From the NCBI RefSeq assembly GCF_002812125.1, contig NZ_NPDQ01000006.1:124001-188000 (forward strand): a stretch of 64,000 nucleotides of DNA, read 5' to 3'. The position numbers and the translations under genes are program-made. Of the stretch, positions 45,122-54,590 are shown piece after piece (position 1 is the first letter of the stretch; the number at the start of each line of letters is the position of its first letter). The stretch comes from Leptospira brenneri (GTDB taxonomy: Bacteria; Spirochaetota; Leptospiria; Leptospirales; Leptospiraceae). A model generated the notes under the pieces. That model was not told the DNA's origin, made no database searches, and saw only the letters and a list, made by a program, of their open reading frames with translations.

Positions 45122-45436
45122 CTATTTTCCTTTTTTAGCTTTTGCTTTTTCTTTGTTTTTTTGGTCAATTTCCGCTCTATGTGTGTCACAAAGTCTGTAA
45201 AGAATTCCTGTAACAGGGTTCTTACGTGTCACTTTTGTTCCACAAACGATGCAAAGACCTTGTGCTCTTCTTCTTTTGTAGAGTTGTTGTACTCTTTCTG
45301 CACCAGAAGCCTTATATTTAGAGATTTGGATTCTGAAACCTTTGAAAAGGTAATTTCCAATGGATTTTTCAGGATCTTTTTTCAAATCCTCTGCAATTTT
45401 ATCGATTTGACCTGGGCCTACTTTTTGTGGTTCCAT
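45122..45436 (-). CDS. Small basic protein with zinc-ribbon-like Cys motif
   Basis: 104 residues, strongly basic, with a KKGK end. The core reads CIVCGTKV, then about 16 residues to CDTH, so three Cys and a His could bind zinc. A basic helical part (VQQLYKRRRAQG) precedes it. It looks like a nucleic-acid-associated zinc-binding protein, possibly linked to ribosomes or transcription, but this is inference. It has its own terminator at 45072-45094. Confidence 0.75.
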   Translation of the reverse strand: MEPQKVGPGQIDKIAEDLKKDPEKSIGNYLFKGFRIQISKYKASGAERVQQLYKRRRAQGLCIVCGTKVTRKNPVTGILYRLCDTHRAEIDQKNKEKAKAKKGK

Positions 45437-45489
45437 AGCTTTCTTTTTCCTTTAAATCTAGATTTTATCTTTTTTTGACGAGGGAAATT

Positions 45490-45507
45490 CCCTTGCTCTA
45501 ACAAGGG
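45490..45507. repeat. Inverted repeat in front of the Cys-rich gene
   Basis: CCCTTG (45490-45495), CTCTAA, CAAGGG (45502-45507). A second, overlapping repeat GGGAA-A-TTCCC stands at 45482-45492. They lie between the ferredoxin-type gene and the 104-residue gene, both on the minus strand, so either a terminator of the first or an operator of the second is possible. Confidence 0.35.
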
Positions 45508-45612
45508 TATCTCTCTTGTATCCGAAAAATTCAAGATATTTTTTCATCGAATAACAATTTTTTGATGTTTTGCGGTAAATTTTTTTCTAAAACGATTGAT
45601 AGGTGATTATGA

Positions 45613-46287
45613 TTATTTTTTGAATTTGATTTGTATTGCTTTCGGAAAACTAGGACAAGATTCAACACAAAGCCCACATCCTGTACAGGAAGATGTTGCA
45701 AAAACTGGCAAATTTCCTTTAAATTTCACTGTTTTTTCAATAGGACAGGCAACAAAACAAACATTACAGGTCGATTCACCAGTTTTTTCGTTGATACAAT
45801 GTTCTGTGATGGCTTTCGCCTTACCAAAATTTGGTTTTTCACCGGACAGTTCGTACGGTATGAGTGCCTCTTCGGGGCAAACACTAATACAAGGCCAATC
45901 ACTGCAAAGATGACATGCCTTTGCATTGGGATCTAGATGAGGAAAATTTTTTCCCGATTCTGGAACTGTAACAGGGAATAAGACGGCGTAAGGGCAGGCA
46001 AAAATACATTCATTACATCCAGTACAAAGAGAAAAAAATTCAGAAGTGGCACCAGGAGGTAAAGAGAGCGTCTGAAACATCCTAGTTTTGCGTTTCCGAA
46101 CATTTTTTGGTTTGGGGACCAACTTTTCTTTGTCAGATGGTCTTTTCTTTTTCGCAGGAGACTTTCCTTTCAGAGGTTTTTCTTCTTCCCAAACCTCTCT
46201 GATGGTTTCTGTTAATTCGTCTGCCTTCTGAAAGGTAAATTGGAAGACGGATTTAAAACCTTCTCGGAAAAGATCTTTTCGTTTCAT
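45613..46287 (-). CDS. Polyferredoxin with four 4Fe-4S motifs (NapF/NapG-like)
   Basis: 224 residues. A basic N-terminal third with low complexity is followed by four Cys clusters: CTGCNECIFACP, CHLCSDWPCISVCP, CNVCFVACP (with an upstream Cys) and a final CTGCGLCVESCP. The HLCSDWPC pattern is like the MauM/NapG/NapF group of electron carriers. No signal peptide is seen, so it is cytosolic. It follows murA with the next base. The electron donor and acceptor are not in the window. Confidence 0.85.
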   Translation of the reverse strand: MKRKDLFREGFKSVFQFTFQKADELTETIREVWEEEKPLKGKSPAKKKRPSDKEKLVPKPKNVRKRKTRMFQTLSLPPGATSEFFSLCTGCNECIFACPYAVLFPVTVPESGKNFPHLDPNAKACHLCSDWPCISVCPEEALIPYELSGEKPNFGKAKAITEHCINEKTGESTCNVCFVACPIEKTVKFKGNLPVFATSSCTGCGLCVESCPSFPKAIQIKFKK

Positions 46288-47610
46288 CTAATCGGAAACT
46301 CTTTCGATCTGGGCACCCAAAGAACGAAGACGGGTATCAATCGATTCAAAACCTCTATCAATCTGAACAATGTTATGGATTTCGCTTTGTCCTTCGGCAC
46401 AAAGAGCTGCAATGATCATGGCCATCCCCGCACGAATGTCGGGACTTGCGACCCTTTGGCCATAAAGACGGTTGGCACCGATCACGATGGCTCTGTGTGG
46501 GTCACAAAGAATGATTTGAGCACCCATTGCGATGATATTGTCTACAAAGAAGAGCCTAGACTCAAATAACTTTTCATGAATGAGAACAGTTCCTTTGCAC
46601 TGGGTTGCCGTCACAAGGGCCACAGAAGTCATATCCGCCGGAAATCCTGGCCAAGGGGCATCATCAATTTTGGGAGTGGCTCCATGGTAATCAGGAATGA
46701 TTTCCATCTTTTGGTCAGAAGGGACTAGGATTCCATTTTCAGTGGGTCTTACTTCAATCCCAAGCCGAGAGTAAACCATTCGGATCATACGGATGTCTTC
46801 AGGGTTAACATCGGTGATGTGAATCTCTCCACCTGTAACAGCGGCAAGGCTGATAAAAGATCCTATTTCTAAATAATCAGATCCGATTCTATGTTTTAAG
46901 CCACCAGCCGGAGATTTTAGACCACTCACACCTGTGATCGTTAGGTGGTTTGTTCCCACTCCTTCAATTTTGGCTCCAGCAGCGATTAAAAAACGACAAA
47001 GTCCTTGGACATGGGGTTCGGAAGCAGCGTTACGAATGATGGTTTGGCCTTCTGCATAAACAGCAGCCATCACCGCATTTTCTGTGGCCGTGACAGAGGC
47101 TTCGTCGAGTAGGATGTCTTTTCCCACCAAACGGTCTGCAGTGATCATATAACCGTCAGGAAAAACTTCGATTTTGGCACCGAGTGCTTCTAAGGCAAGT
47201 AAGTGGGTGTCCATCCGTCTGCGCCCAATTTTGTCCCCACCTGGTTTAGGAAGGAAAACCCTTCCTGTGCGAGCAAGGATGGGTCCCGCCAGTGTCACGG
47301 CTCCTCGGAGTTGTGAACAAAGTTCGTATGGGAGATCTGATTTCACTGGATTTTTTTTCTGAAAGAGGTATGATCCTTTTGGACCTGTGGCAGTGATTTC
47401 GACCCCGATTTGGCGGAGGACTTCCATAAGTTTGAGAACATCGGCGATTTCAGGAAGGTTTTCCAGAATGACGTCTCCTTCCCAAAGAAGGAGGGCACCG
47501 AGAAGCGGGAGCGCTTCGTTTTTATTTCCTTGGGGAACTACTGTCCCGTGGAGAGGATTTTTGCCGATAATTTTGAAGTAGGAGGAACTCACCTTGCTTC
47601 CATTCACCAC
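46288..47610 (-). CDS. murA: UDP-N-acetylglucosamine 1-carboxyvinyltransferase, Asp-type active site
   Basis: 440 residues from a GTG at 47610. It adds enolpyruvate to UDP-GlcNAc, the first step of peptidoglycan synthesis. The substrate Lys-Asn pair is in GNKNEALPL (30-31), and [16 protein letters not shown] precedes the active-site loop. That loop reads PKPGGDKIG: the Cys that fosfomycin alkylates is replaced by Asp (126). This substitution is known to give intrinsic fosfomycin resistance in other bacteria while keeping activity. It is coupled to the polyferredoxin gene. Confidence 0.95.
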   Translation of the reverse strand: MVNGSKVSSSYFKIIGKNPLHGTVVPQGNKNEALPLLGALLLWEGDVILENLPEIADVLKLMEVLRQIGVEITATGPKGSYLFQKKNPVKSDLPYELCSQLRGAVTLAGPILARTGRVFLPKPGGDKIGRRRMDTHLLALEALGAKIEVFPDGYMITADRLVGKDILLDEASVTATENAVMAAVYAEGQTIIRNAASEPHVQGLCRFLIAAGAKIEGVGTNHLTITGVSGLKSPAGGLKHRIGSDYLEIGSFISLAAVTGGEIHITDVNPEDIRMIRMVYSRLGIEVRPTENGILVPSDQKMEIIPDYHGATPKIDDAPWPGFPADMTSVALVTATQCKGTVLIHEKLFESRLFFVDNIIAMGAQIILCDPHRAIVIGANRLYGQRVASPDIRAGMAMIIAALCAEGQSEIHNIVQIDRGFESIDTRLRSLGAQIERVSD

Positions 47611-47636
47611 AATATGGATATGAGGAAAAGTAAATT

Positions 47637-48782
47637 ATGAATTTTATAGCACAAGTCGTTTGGATTTTTCCAAAATTTGAGACGATCTACCTCTTTTACA
47701 TCTTTCTTATGGGAGTTGCCGCCTTTATTTACGTGAAGGTAATGAACTACCTACAAAACAAACAAACAAGTGTTGTGAATCATTGGGTTGAGTTCCAAAG
47801 GTATGCCACTGCTAGGAAGTGCAACCAACAAGAATTAAACATTCTTCATTCTTTTTATGACCACTTGAGTGAAGATGAACGTGAAATTTACCTTTTGCCG
47901 GAAAATCGAAACAAACTTAAAAATGCTCTCTATCGATACTTTTTAAAATCCAATACCAATACGACTGAAAAGGAAGTGGATCTTTTTGATAAACTCTTTC
48001 GTTCCGGAGTGGAGTTCAAAAAAGAAATTCTTTCATTGAATGATCTTACTGTAGGTGAGGTTGCAGCTCTTGAGGCTGACGGAAGGGAAGAACTTACTTA
48101 TGTGATGCAGAAAACAACGGATGAACTTCTTTTATCGATGAAAGGTCTTTCCAAAGATTTACTTGTACCGGGTAAGGAAGCAAAACTCTATGTATTTCGA
48201 CCCAGTAGCGGTGGTTATCTTCTGGAAGGAACTGTGATCCGAACCAATGAAAGTGGTGTCATTTTCCATTTTAATGGAAGGATCGAAAGAAAGGGTGAAT
48301 CTCATTTGATGCTAATGGATAAGGTATCTCTCACTGTGGCTCCTTGGCCACCACCTGATGAAAAAAAACAAGTCTTAGAACTCGATAAAAACAAACTTCT
48401 TTTTACGGAAGAAAATATTGATAAACAATTGGACGTTTTGAAACGAATTGCAAAGGACCAAAGAGAACATAACGAAAAAAGATTTGAAATGAAAGAAACA
48501 CCAACTGCTTTCATTACGATGTCGGAAAGGTTGTCAGATCGAGGGATTTTGTTTGCTTTTCCAGCAGGGATTTCTTCAGAGATATGGAAGTTACAAGATC
48601 TTTGGGAAGTGAGTTTTAGTTTAGAAAATGGCCCAATCTTTCACATTCGAGCTAAGATGATGCCCACCAAACAAAAGTCAGATTTGTATTTGCTTCGCTA
48701 TGTGGATGCTGATGAAACGGTGCGGAAATCTTTGTATGAAGAAATCCGCAAAAGAGGTGGAGTCAGGGAAGTTCTTACTTAA
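47637..48782 (+). CDS. Membrane-anchored PilZ/YcgR-like protein
   Basis: 381 residues. One N-terminal membrane helix (about 15-35), a helical region to about 120, a YcgR-N-like beta domain (LYVFRPSSGGYLLEGTVIRTNESGVIFHF) and a C-terminal PilZ-like domain with LSDRGILFAFP and the ending RYVDADETVRKSLYEEIRKR. PilZ domains bind cyclic di-GMP through an RxxxR motif, which is not obvious here, so binding is uncertain. YcgR proteins act on the flagellar motor. It is divergent from murA with 26 bp between the starts. Confidence 0.75.
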   Translation: MNFIAQVVWIFPKFETIYLFYIFLMGVAAFIYVKVMNYLQNKQTSVVNHWVEFQRYATARKCNQQELNILHSFYDHLSEDEREIYLLPENRNKLKNALYRYFLKSNTNTTEKEVDLFDKLFRSGVEFKKEILSLNDLTVGEVAALEADGREELTYVMQKTTDELLLSMKGLSKDLLVPGKEAKLYVFRPSSGGYLLEGTVIRTNESGVIFHFNGRIERKGESHLMLMDKVSLTVAPWPPPDEKKQVLELDKNKLLFTEENIDKQLDVLKRIAKDQREHNEKRFEMKETPTAFITMSERLSDRGILFAFPAGISSEIWKLQDLWEVSFSLENGPIFHIRAKMMPTKQKSDLYLLRYVDADETVRKSLYEEIRKRGGVREVLT

Positions 48783-48788
48783 AAAAAA

Positions 48789-50555
48789 TTATAACCTTTC
48801 GGGGAAGGCACCTTTCGATGGTGTCTTCGATCCTTTTGGTAATAAAATTAAATCCACTTTTGGAATTTCTTTCCCCGAACTGAGTTTCTCACCTAACGCT
48901 TCCCAAGATCCTTGGGTCAAAGAAAAAGATAACAAATATTGTAAGTTGGGAAGCTCGGGGAGTTTGATAAACGGAGTTCCTCCGTGCAAAATGATAAATC
49001 GTTTTGTTGGGTATTTTTTTGCAAGAGTTGCTACGGAAAGAATTTCGTTTTCGGAAGTAGAATCAAAAAGGAAAGTTGTGGTGGTTTTGTTTTTGATCTC
49101 TGCCGGAAAGGATTTAAACGGAACAGAATTTATTTTTTTGTTTTTGAGAGTTTCTTTCAGACGATTGTTTTTAACAAAAGAAATAGTTTCATCGGCTAGA
49201 ATTCCAGAAGTCAGCACAGATTTTGGATAGGCTCGGATCGAGTCTTCGTTGATTTCCTTTACAAAGTTTTTGGACTCACTCAGTTTTATATAACGATTCT
49301 TTCTTTCCAAATTCCAATTGGCTAAAAATTCTTTTTGTTTTAGATTTTCATCATACACATTCGGTAGGATGGAATTTTCATCGTAAAGACCAAGTTCTAG
49401 TTTTTTACGGATTTGTTTTTGGACGGCTTCTTTCAGTTTATCGTGTTCTTTTCCTTCTTTGTCTAGATAACGAAACTCACCATCCCGGTAAGCATCCGTT
49501 AGCTGTGCTTTGAACCTTCGTGCTGTTTCGCCCCAGCTAGTCAGAAGAACAATATTGGCACCAGCAAGTATAGTTAAAACTCCCGGCCTGTCTTTTTCAT
49601 AATTTTTAGAAATGGCATGCATCTCCATCGCATCTGTGATGATGATTCCATCAAAGTTTAAATTCTTTCGCAAAACATCCGTAAGGATGGTTTTGGAAAG
49701 AGTTGCGGGGAACTCGGGATCAATTTTTGGGTAAACAATATGAGCAGACATCACGGCTTCCGCACCACCGGCGATAGACTGTTTGAAGGGAAGTAGTTCC
49801 AGTGCTTCTAATTCTTCCAGACTTTTGTTGATGATGGGAAGACCCAAGTGGCTATCCACAGTGGTGTCACCATGGCCAGGGAAATGTTTGATCACAGGGA
49901 GGCATCCGCCAGCCCGAGCCCCCTTTTCATAAGCTACGGCCACTTCTGAAACTCGTTTGGAATCGGAACCAAACGAACGTGTGTTGATGACTGGATTTAA
50001 GGGATTGTTATTGATATCCAGAACGGGTGCAAAAAGAAAATTAAGTCCAAGGCTACGAAGTTCGTAAGAAGTAACAAATCCAACGACTTCTCCCCATTGT
50101 GTATTCCCTGTTTGGCCGACTGCCATTGCCCCTGGGTAAGGTGTGATTCCATCTTGGACTCGGAAAACCCGACCTCCTTCTTGGTCTGTGGAGATGAGAA
50201 AGGGTGCAAGTTTAGAGTCTTTTGCTGCCCCTTGCAGGCCGCTTGTGAGAGAGAGAATTTCTTCTTTTTTTCCAAGGTTCTTTCCAAAGAGAATGATCCC
50301 CCCGGGCTTCGTTGCTGCAATTTCTTCCAAAGCAATTGGATCCACAGTTTTAGAAGGGATAGCAATGTGGATGGTTTGGCCGACAAGTTCTGCTTCGGTC
50401 ATACTGTTCGTAATGGCCCAAGCCTTTTCATCTAACCAGAGTTTTCTTTCGTTAGCGGCAAGTTCAGTCAGGTAAAATCCAAAACAATAAGAAGAACCAA
50501 AAAACCCAAAAAGGAGGAGGAGGGAGAAAGAAGTGCGGAGAAGAACTTTGTTCAT
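48789..50555 (-). CDS. Family 3 glycoside hydrolase, beta-N-acetylglucosaminidase-like
   Basis: 588 residues with a signal peptide (about 1-25). The NagZ-type catalytic region is present: LISTDQEGGRVFRV, VIKHFPGHGDTTVDSHLGLP with the Asp-His pair, and IITDAMEMHAISKNY with the nucleophile Asp. A C-terminal region of about 190 residues follows the TIM barrel. NagZ-like enzymes trim GlcNAc from muropeptides, here outside the cytoplasm because of the signal peptide. The exact substrate is not certain. It is divergent from the DUF3095 gene. Confidence 0.9.
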   Translation of the reverse strand: MNKVLLRTSFSLLLLFGFFGSSYCFGFYLTELAANERKLWLDEKAWAITNSMTEAELVGQTIHIAIPSKTVDPIALEEIAATKPGGIILFGKNLGKKEEILSLTSGLQGAAKDSKLAPFLISTDQEGGRVFRVQDGITPYPGAMAVGQTGNTQWGEVVGFVTSYELRSLGLNFLFAPVLDINNNPLNPVINTRSFGSDSKRVSEVAVAYEKGARAGGCLPVIKHFPGHGDTTVDSHLGLPIINKSLEELEALELLPFKQSIAGGAEAVMSAHIVYPKIDPEFPATLSKTILTDVLRKNLNFDGIIITDAMEMHAISKNYEKDRPGVLTILAGANIVLLTSWGETARRFKAQLTDAYRDGEFRYLDKEGKEHDKLKEAVQKQIRKKLELGLYDENSILPNVYDENLKQKEFLANWNLERKNRYIKLSESKNFVKEINEDSIRAYPKSVLTSGILADETISFVKNNRLKETLKNKKINSVPFKSFPAEIKNKTTTTFLFDSTSENEILSVATLAKKYPTKRFIILHGGTPFIKLPELPNLQYLLSFSLTQGSWEALGEKLSSGKEIPKVDLILLPKGSKTPSKGAFPERL

Positions 50556-50644
50556 AAGCTATGATGGTACGATCTACAGACGGCTTTTTCGAGACAACCA
50601 AGAAAAAAATCTACTTTGTCTCAGAATCCAACGTCTGAGTCTCT

Positions 50645-51817
50645 GTGGATGATTTTTATAAAAACCTAAAGCCGAGTTCTAGTTTTAAAAATCTTTTTGA
50701 TGGAACGATGCCAACGAAAGTTCCTGATGATTGGTTCGTTCTCATTACCGATATTGTTGGATCCACAAAGGCGATTGAAGAAGGTCGTTATAAGGATGTA
50801 AATACTGCCGGTGGACTTACGGCCATCGCTGTTGCCAATGTTTACGGGCATATGGATTTTCCTTTTGTGTTTGGTGGGGACGGGGTGACTTTTTTACTTC
50901 CTGTCAATCTGTTGTTTCCCATTCGTTCTGCGATTGCCGATACGATCTCCCAGGTAAAGTCAGCTTTTAGTTTGGAAATGCGAGCAGGGATCGTACCCGT
51001 CCAAGAGTTGTATCGTGTTGGAGCCGGATTGTATTTAAGTAAGTTTCGTGCATCCGAACACTATGTCCAGTGTTCCTTGTTCGGTGAGGCTTTGCCTTTG
51101 GCAGAAACTTGGGTTAAGGAAGGAAAAGACGAGTCTTATCTAGTTCGAGAAAATGAAAAGATCACACCTGCTGATTTTACTGGATTTACCTGTCGGTGGA
51201 AGGACATTCCTAGCGAACGTGGGGAGATTGTTTCTCTCATCGTCAAACCCATGCATAACGATTTTGAAGTTTGTAAAAAAACGGTCACTCGCGTTCTGAA
51301 TTTCATTCGTTCTGAATATGGAGAAGAAGGAGATTACCATCCTTTACGAGTGAGAAACATCCAATTGGATTCTGGTCGGTATTTAAAAAAGGAAGCTACA
51401 GCTCGGATGGGTAAGTCGAGTGGCCTTAGATTTTACTTTGCACTCGCAAGAATTTGGTTCGAAAGATTGGTTGTGGGGTTTGCCATTCGGTTTGGAATCC
51501 CCATTCGGTCAGGACATTATTCATTAAACAAATTGAAGGATTACCAAGTTCTTTCGGCAGACTTTCGTAAGTATGATGGAACCTTAAAGATGGTCATTGA
51601 TGGATCCAAACACCATAGAGAAACCCTTGTACAATTTTTGGACCAGATGGAATCGGAAGGACTCCTTTGTTATGGAATCTTTGTCTCTGATCGCTCACTG
51701 ATGACCTGTGTATTGAAGGTCGCATCTTCTGCGGAAGTTCATTTTGTGGATGGAGCTGATGGCGGCTTTACGATGGCCGCCAAGTCTTTGAAGGAAAAGT
51801 TGAAACTAAGAAGTTAA
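50645..51817 (+). CDS. DUF3095 protein with class III cyclase-like domain
   Basis: 390 residues from GTG 50645. The N-terminal half resembles class III nucleotide cyclases: WFVLITDIVGST (about 28-39) and FGGDGVTFLLP (about 75-85) hold the two metal-binding Asp positions. The C-terminal half is unlike known cyclases. In the DUF3095 family the activity is not established. It lies between the glycoside hydrolase and the large lipoprotein, in its own orientation, and appears monocistronic. Confidence 0.85.
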   Translation: MDDFYKNLKPSSSFKNLFDGTMPTKVPDDWFVLITDIVGSTKAIEEGRYKDVNTAGGLTAIAVANVYGHMDFPFVFGGDGVTFLLPVNLLFPIRSAIADTISQVKSAFSLEMRAGIVPVQELYRVGAGLYLSKFRASEHYVQCSLFGEALPLAETWVKEGKDESYLVRENEKITPADFTGFTCRWKDIPSERGEIVSLIVKPMHNDFEVCKKTVTRVLNFIRSEYGEEGDYHPLRVRNIQLDSGRYLKKEATARMGKSSGLRFYFALARIWFERLVVGFAIRFGIPIRSGHYSLNKLKDYQVLSADFRKYDGTLKMVIDGSKHHRETLVQFLDQMESEGLLCYGIFVSDRSLMTCVLKVASSAEVHFVDGADGGFTMAAKSLKEKLKLRS

Positions 51818-51824
51818 CTTTTGT

Positions 51825-54590
51825 TTATTGCTGTACACAAATTAATCTTTTGTTTGCAGAACAAATAGATTCTTGGCTTGTGATACTCGTTGTTGATGCC
51901 ATTGACCAAGATTGACCATAGAGAAAACTAGCTGGTGTGGATGGACAGTTTTGGTAGGTAAATCCATGGCAATTGTGTCGGTAAGTTAAACCATCCCCGG
52001 TACAAGCAGGGGTGCTTGCTTGTGTCGCTGGTGCGAGAGCATTTGTCATCCCTGTCCAATACTCGTGACCTACGCTTGAGAATTCTCTTTGTAAATTGGT
52101 TGGATCAAACCCAGCTGATCCATTTGCGATAAACAATTGAGAATGTTCATCACTGCAATTGGTATAGCCAGAGGTATTACAACGATAGTAGTGATACCCC
52201 GCAGTCAAAACCCAATTTGTCCCATTCGGGATACGATTATTAGCAATCGTTGGATCTCCTCCACTATTACTAACAATTAAAGCTTTATACGTTCCAGTAG
52301 GAACTCCACCCGGTTTATTATTGTTGCAGGTATCATCAGCACCAAACACACCTTGTGCGGTCATCTCTCCATTGTATCCAGGCGCACCGCTGGTTGTTAC
52401 AAAAACTGCTTTACCTGCAGGTTCATCATCTCGATTGGTAATGGTTTGGTTGGAAAGGGTCGCAGCCCCACTCGAATAAACTCCATCCGTATTGGCATTT
52501 TTCGTAAGGTTGACTGTATAGTCCTGCGATCCATCTGCAAAATTATCATCTGCACCGAGAACGGTTACTGTTTGTTTTAGAGAAGAATTCGCACAATTCG
52601 AATCGCTTGCATCAGCATCAGCCACACGGCTTCCCGCAGGAAAAGTGAGGGTTGCAGTCGAAAGAGTTCCACATTCCCCAAAGGCTGCGGTTCCAGCGCC
52701 GTAGGTAGCACAAGCAACGCTTACAGTGATGGTTTCCGTATTTTGCGCACCCAAACACACATGGATAGTCGCAGTATCTGCTGCAGTTGATGAACCTTCT
52801 TTAGTAGAGCCTAATTTACTAACATAAAAATATGCTTCATTGTCCGTTGTTGTGGCATAGATATCAATTGGATTGTATGCAACGGCTCCTGTGGATAAGG
52901 CAGTGGTCACTTCCCAGCCAACTGATCCGTCCACTTCGTTGTCATCAGCATGGCTAAGCAGGATACGATTGGTTCCACCTGATTCCATAAAATTATAATT
53001 TGCGCTACTTACTGTTACAGTAGCAGGAACGGTTCCCTCACTTGTGTCTGTACTTGTTAGACCAATGGTCACATCAGAACTAGGATTTGATTGTGCAATC
53101 ATCCAGATATGAGTTGACCCACCCTCTGTTGCGGATAGGCGATTTCCAGAAGTTCCGAAAGGTGAACCAGAAAAATTACAAGGTTGAAGGAGGTGTGCCC
53201 CATCATTATCACAAGAACGAACGGTAAAAGTTGGTTCTGCAACTGTTGTATTGTAGGTAGCATCAGCAGAGGATGCAACAAAAGAAACCGTATAATCCGC
53301 ATTACCAGAGTTTGCTGAATCTGATTTCCCTTCTACTTGGAAAGTTTGGTAATCGTTCCAGTTAGTGGAAGTGAATGTGAGCGATGGAGTTAAAATGGTG
53401 CATTTGTTTCCACAAGTAGATGAGAAAGTGAGTGTCACATTACTTGTAGGTTTGGTTCGTAACTTCAATTGAAAGTTTGAATATTTAGTACCTAACTGAT
53501 TGCTCTCATCAGTTGCAAAACGAGTAACAGCTCCTCCGGCTGTACCGGTGGTTCCTGTAGTGGTATCAAATCGCATATAAGCATACCCTGGAACACTTTG
53601 GTCACGGTTGTAAACGACTACGTTTCTTGGTTTGATTCCATTATACTCTGAGTCTGCGCTGGATGTTGTTCCAACTTCTACTGTATAAACTTTCACTCCA
53701 TCAATTTCTAAATCGTCGACGGAAGTTACCGTAACTGTCTGCGGAGTGGCAAAATTCGCATTGGTAAATGTTAGCGTCTTTGGACTTGCTGTCCCTTCTC
53801 TGTTACCCGCATTGACTGCATCATAAGTATCGTTGATTGTCATAGATACATTGGCTGTAGGAGCAGTTCGCAGTCTAATTTGGAAAGTTCCATTCGTAGC
53901 TGTAGCCGATGGACTTGGTTCTTCCATTACTCGCGAGATATTGGACACACGAACGCCAGGTGCTTCATCATCATCTATTTTGACTGAAATATCGCAGGCA
54001 TCTTTACCGGAGTAAGTTCCTGAAGTTTCTTTGCCCCCCGCATCTTTTTGAACCATAGTTCCTAAGGCTACTGTCATAGGATCTACAACTGGATTTCGAA
54101 TCGCGTCTTGGACAACGGTAAATTTAAAACATTGTCTTTCTGTTACACCATTACTCGTAAAGGTAAGTTTAGTGGGAATTGCAACCTCAGCTCCCGGAAA
54201 TGATTTTACAGAAGTAACTCGCGAACCATAATTATTTGTAACTGAAACTGGGATATCAAGTGATCCACTAAAAGGGGAATTCGGATAGATACAAGTTTCA
54301 AAAGTACTATAACCCCATTGTCCAGCAGACAAAGTGAGACCGGAATCACTAGAAGCATTGAACGCCGCTGTTACATCACCATCCTCTTCCAAATACACTG
54401 CCTTGGTGGAAACGGTCACATCTGAGGAACAGGCCACCGTTGCCTCATTTCCAAGCAGTCGATCAAATCGTTCACTGACCCCAAAAAGGAAAGTATCTCC
54501 CGCAGAAACCTGTCCGCTACAATTTTGGAATGATACTAAGGATAAAATAAGAACCAAGATTGTGGTAAATAGAGACTGATTGATCTTCAT
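51825..54590 (-). CDS. Large lipoprotein with Calx-beta-like repeats and DUF1554 domain
   Basis: 921 residues. The signal peptide ends in SFQNC, so Cys24 is the likely lipid anchor. About 25-735 are repeated beta-domains of Calx-beta type, each with a segment like TFTxxNWxxxQTVTVxxxDDxxxxG. The last 180 residues match DUF1554 (PF07588): KAVFVTTSGAPGYNG, HYYRC, EYWTGM and a final RLICVQQ with paired Cys. The family is expanded in Leptospira and sits on the cell surface, perhaps as an adhesin. The Ser/Thr-rich composition fits exposure. Confidence 0.88.
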   Translation of the reverse strand: MKINQSLFTTILVLILSLVSFQNCSGQVSAGDTFLFGVSERFDRLLGNEATVACSSDVTVSTKAVYLEEDGDVTAAFNASSDSGLTLSAGQWGYSTFETCIYPNSPFSGSLDIPVSVTNNYGSRVTSVKSFPGAEVAIPTKLTFTSNGVTERQCFKFTVVQDAIRNPVVDPMTVALGTMVQKDAGGKETSGTYSGKDACDISVKIDDDEAPGVRVSNISRVMEEPSPSATATNGTFQIRLRTAPTANVSMTINDTYDAVNAGNREGTASPKTLTFTNANFATPQTVTVTSVDDLEIDGVKVYTVEVGTTSSADSEYNGIKPRNVVVYNRDQSVPGYAYMRFDTTTGTTGTAGGAVTRFATDESNQLGTKYSNFQLKLRTKPTSNVTLTFSSTCGNKCTILTPSLTFTSTNWNDYQTFQVEGKSDSANSGNADYTVSFVASSADATYNTTVAEPTFTVRSCDNDGAHLLQPCNFSGSPFGTSGNRLSATEGGSTHIWMIAQSNPSSDVTIGLTSTDTSEGTVPATVTVSSANYNFMESGGTNRILLSHADDNEVDGSVGWEVTTALSTGAVAYNPIDIYATTTDNEAYFYVSKLGSTKEGSSTAADTATIHVCLGAQNTETITVSVACATYGAGTAAFGECGTLSTATLTFPAGSRVADADASDSNCANSSLKQTVTVLGADDNFADGSQDYTVNLTKNANTDGVYSSGAATLSNQTITNRDDEPAGKAVFVTTSGAPGYNGEMTAQGVFGADDTCNNNKPGGVPTGTYKALIVSNSGGDPTIANNRIPNGTNWVLTAGYHYYRCNTSGYTNCSDEHSQLFIANGSAGFDPTNLQREFSSVGHEYWTGMTNALAPATQASTPACTGDGLTYRHNCHGFTYQNCPSTPASFLYGQSWSMASTTSITSQESICSANKRLICVQQ

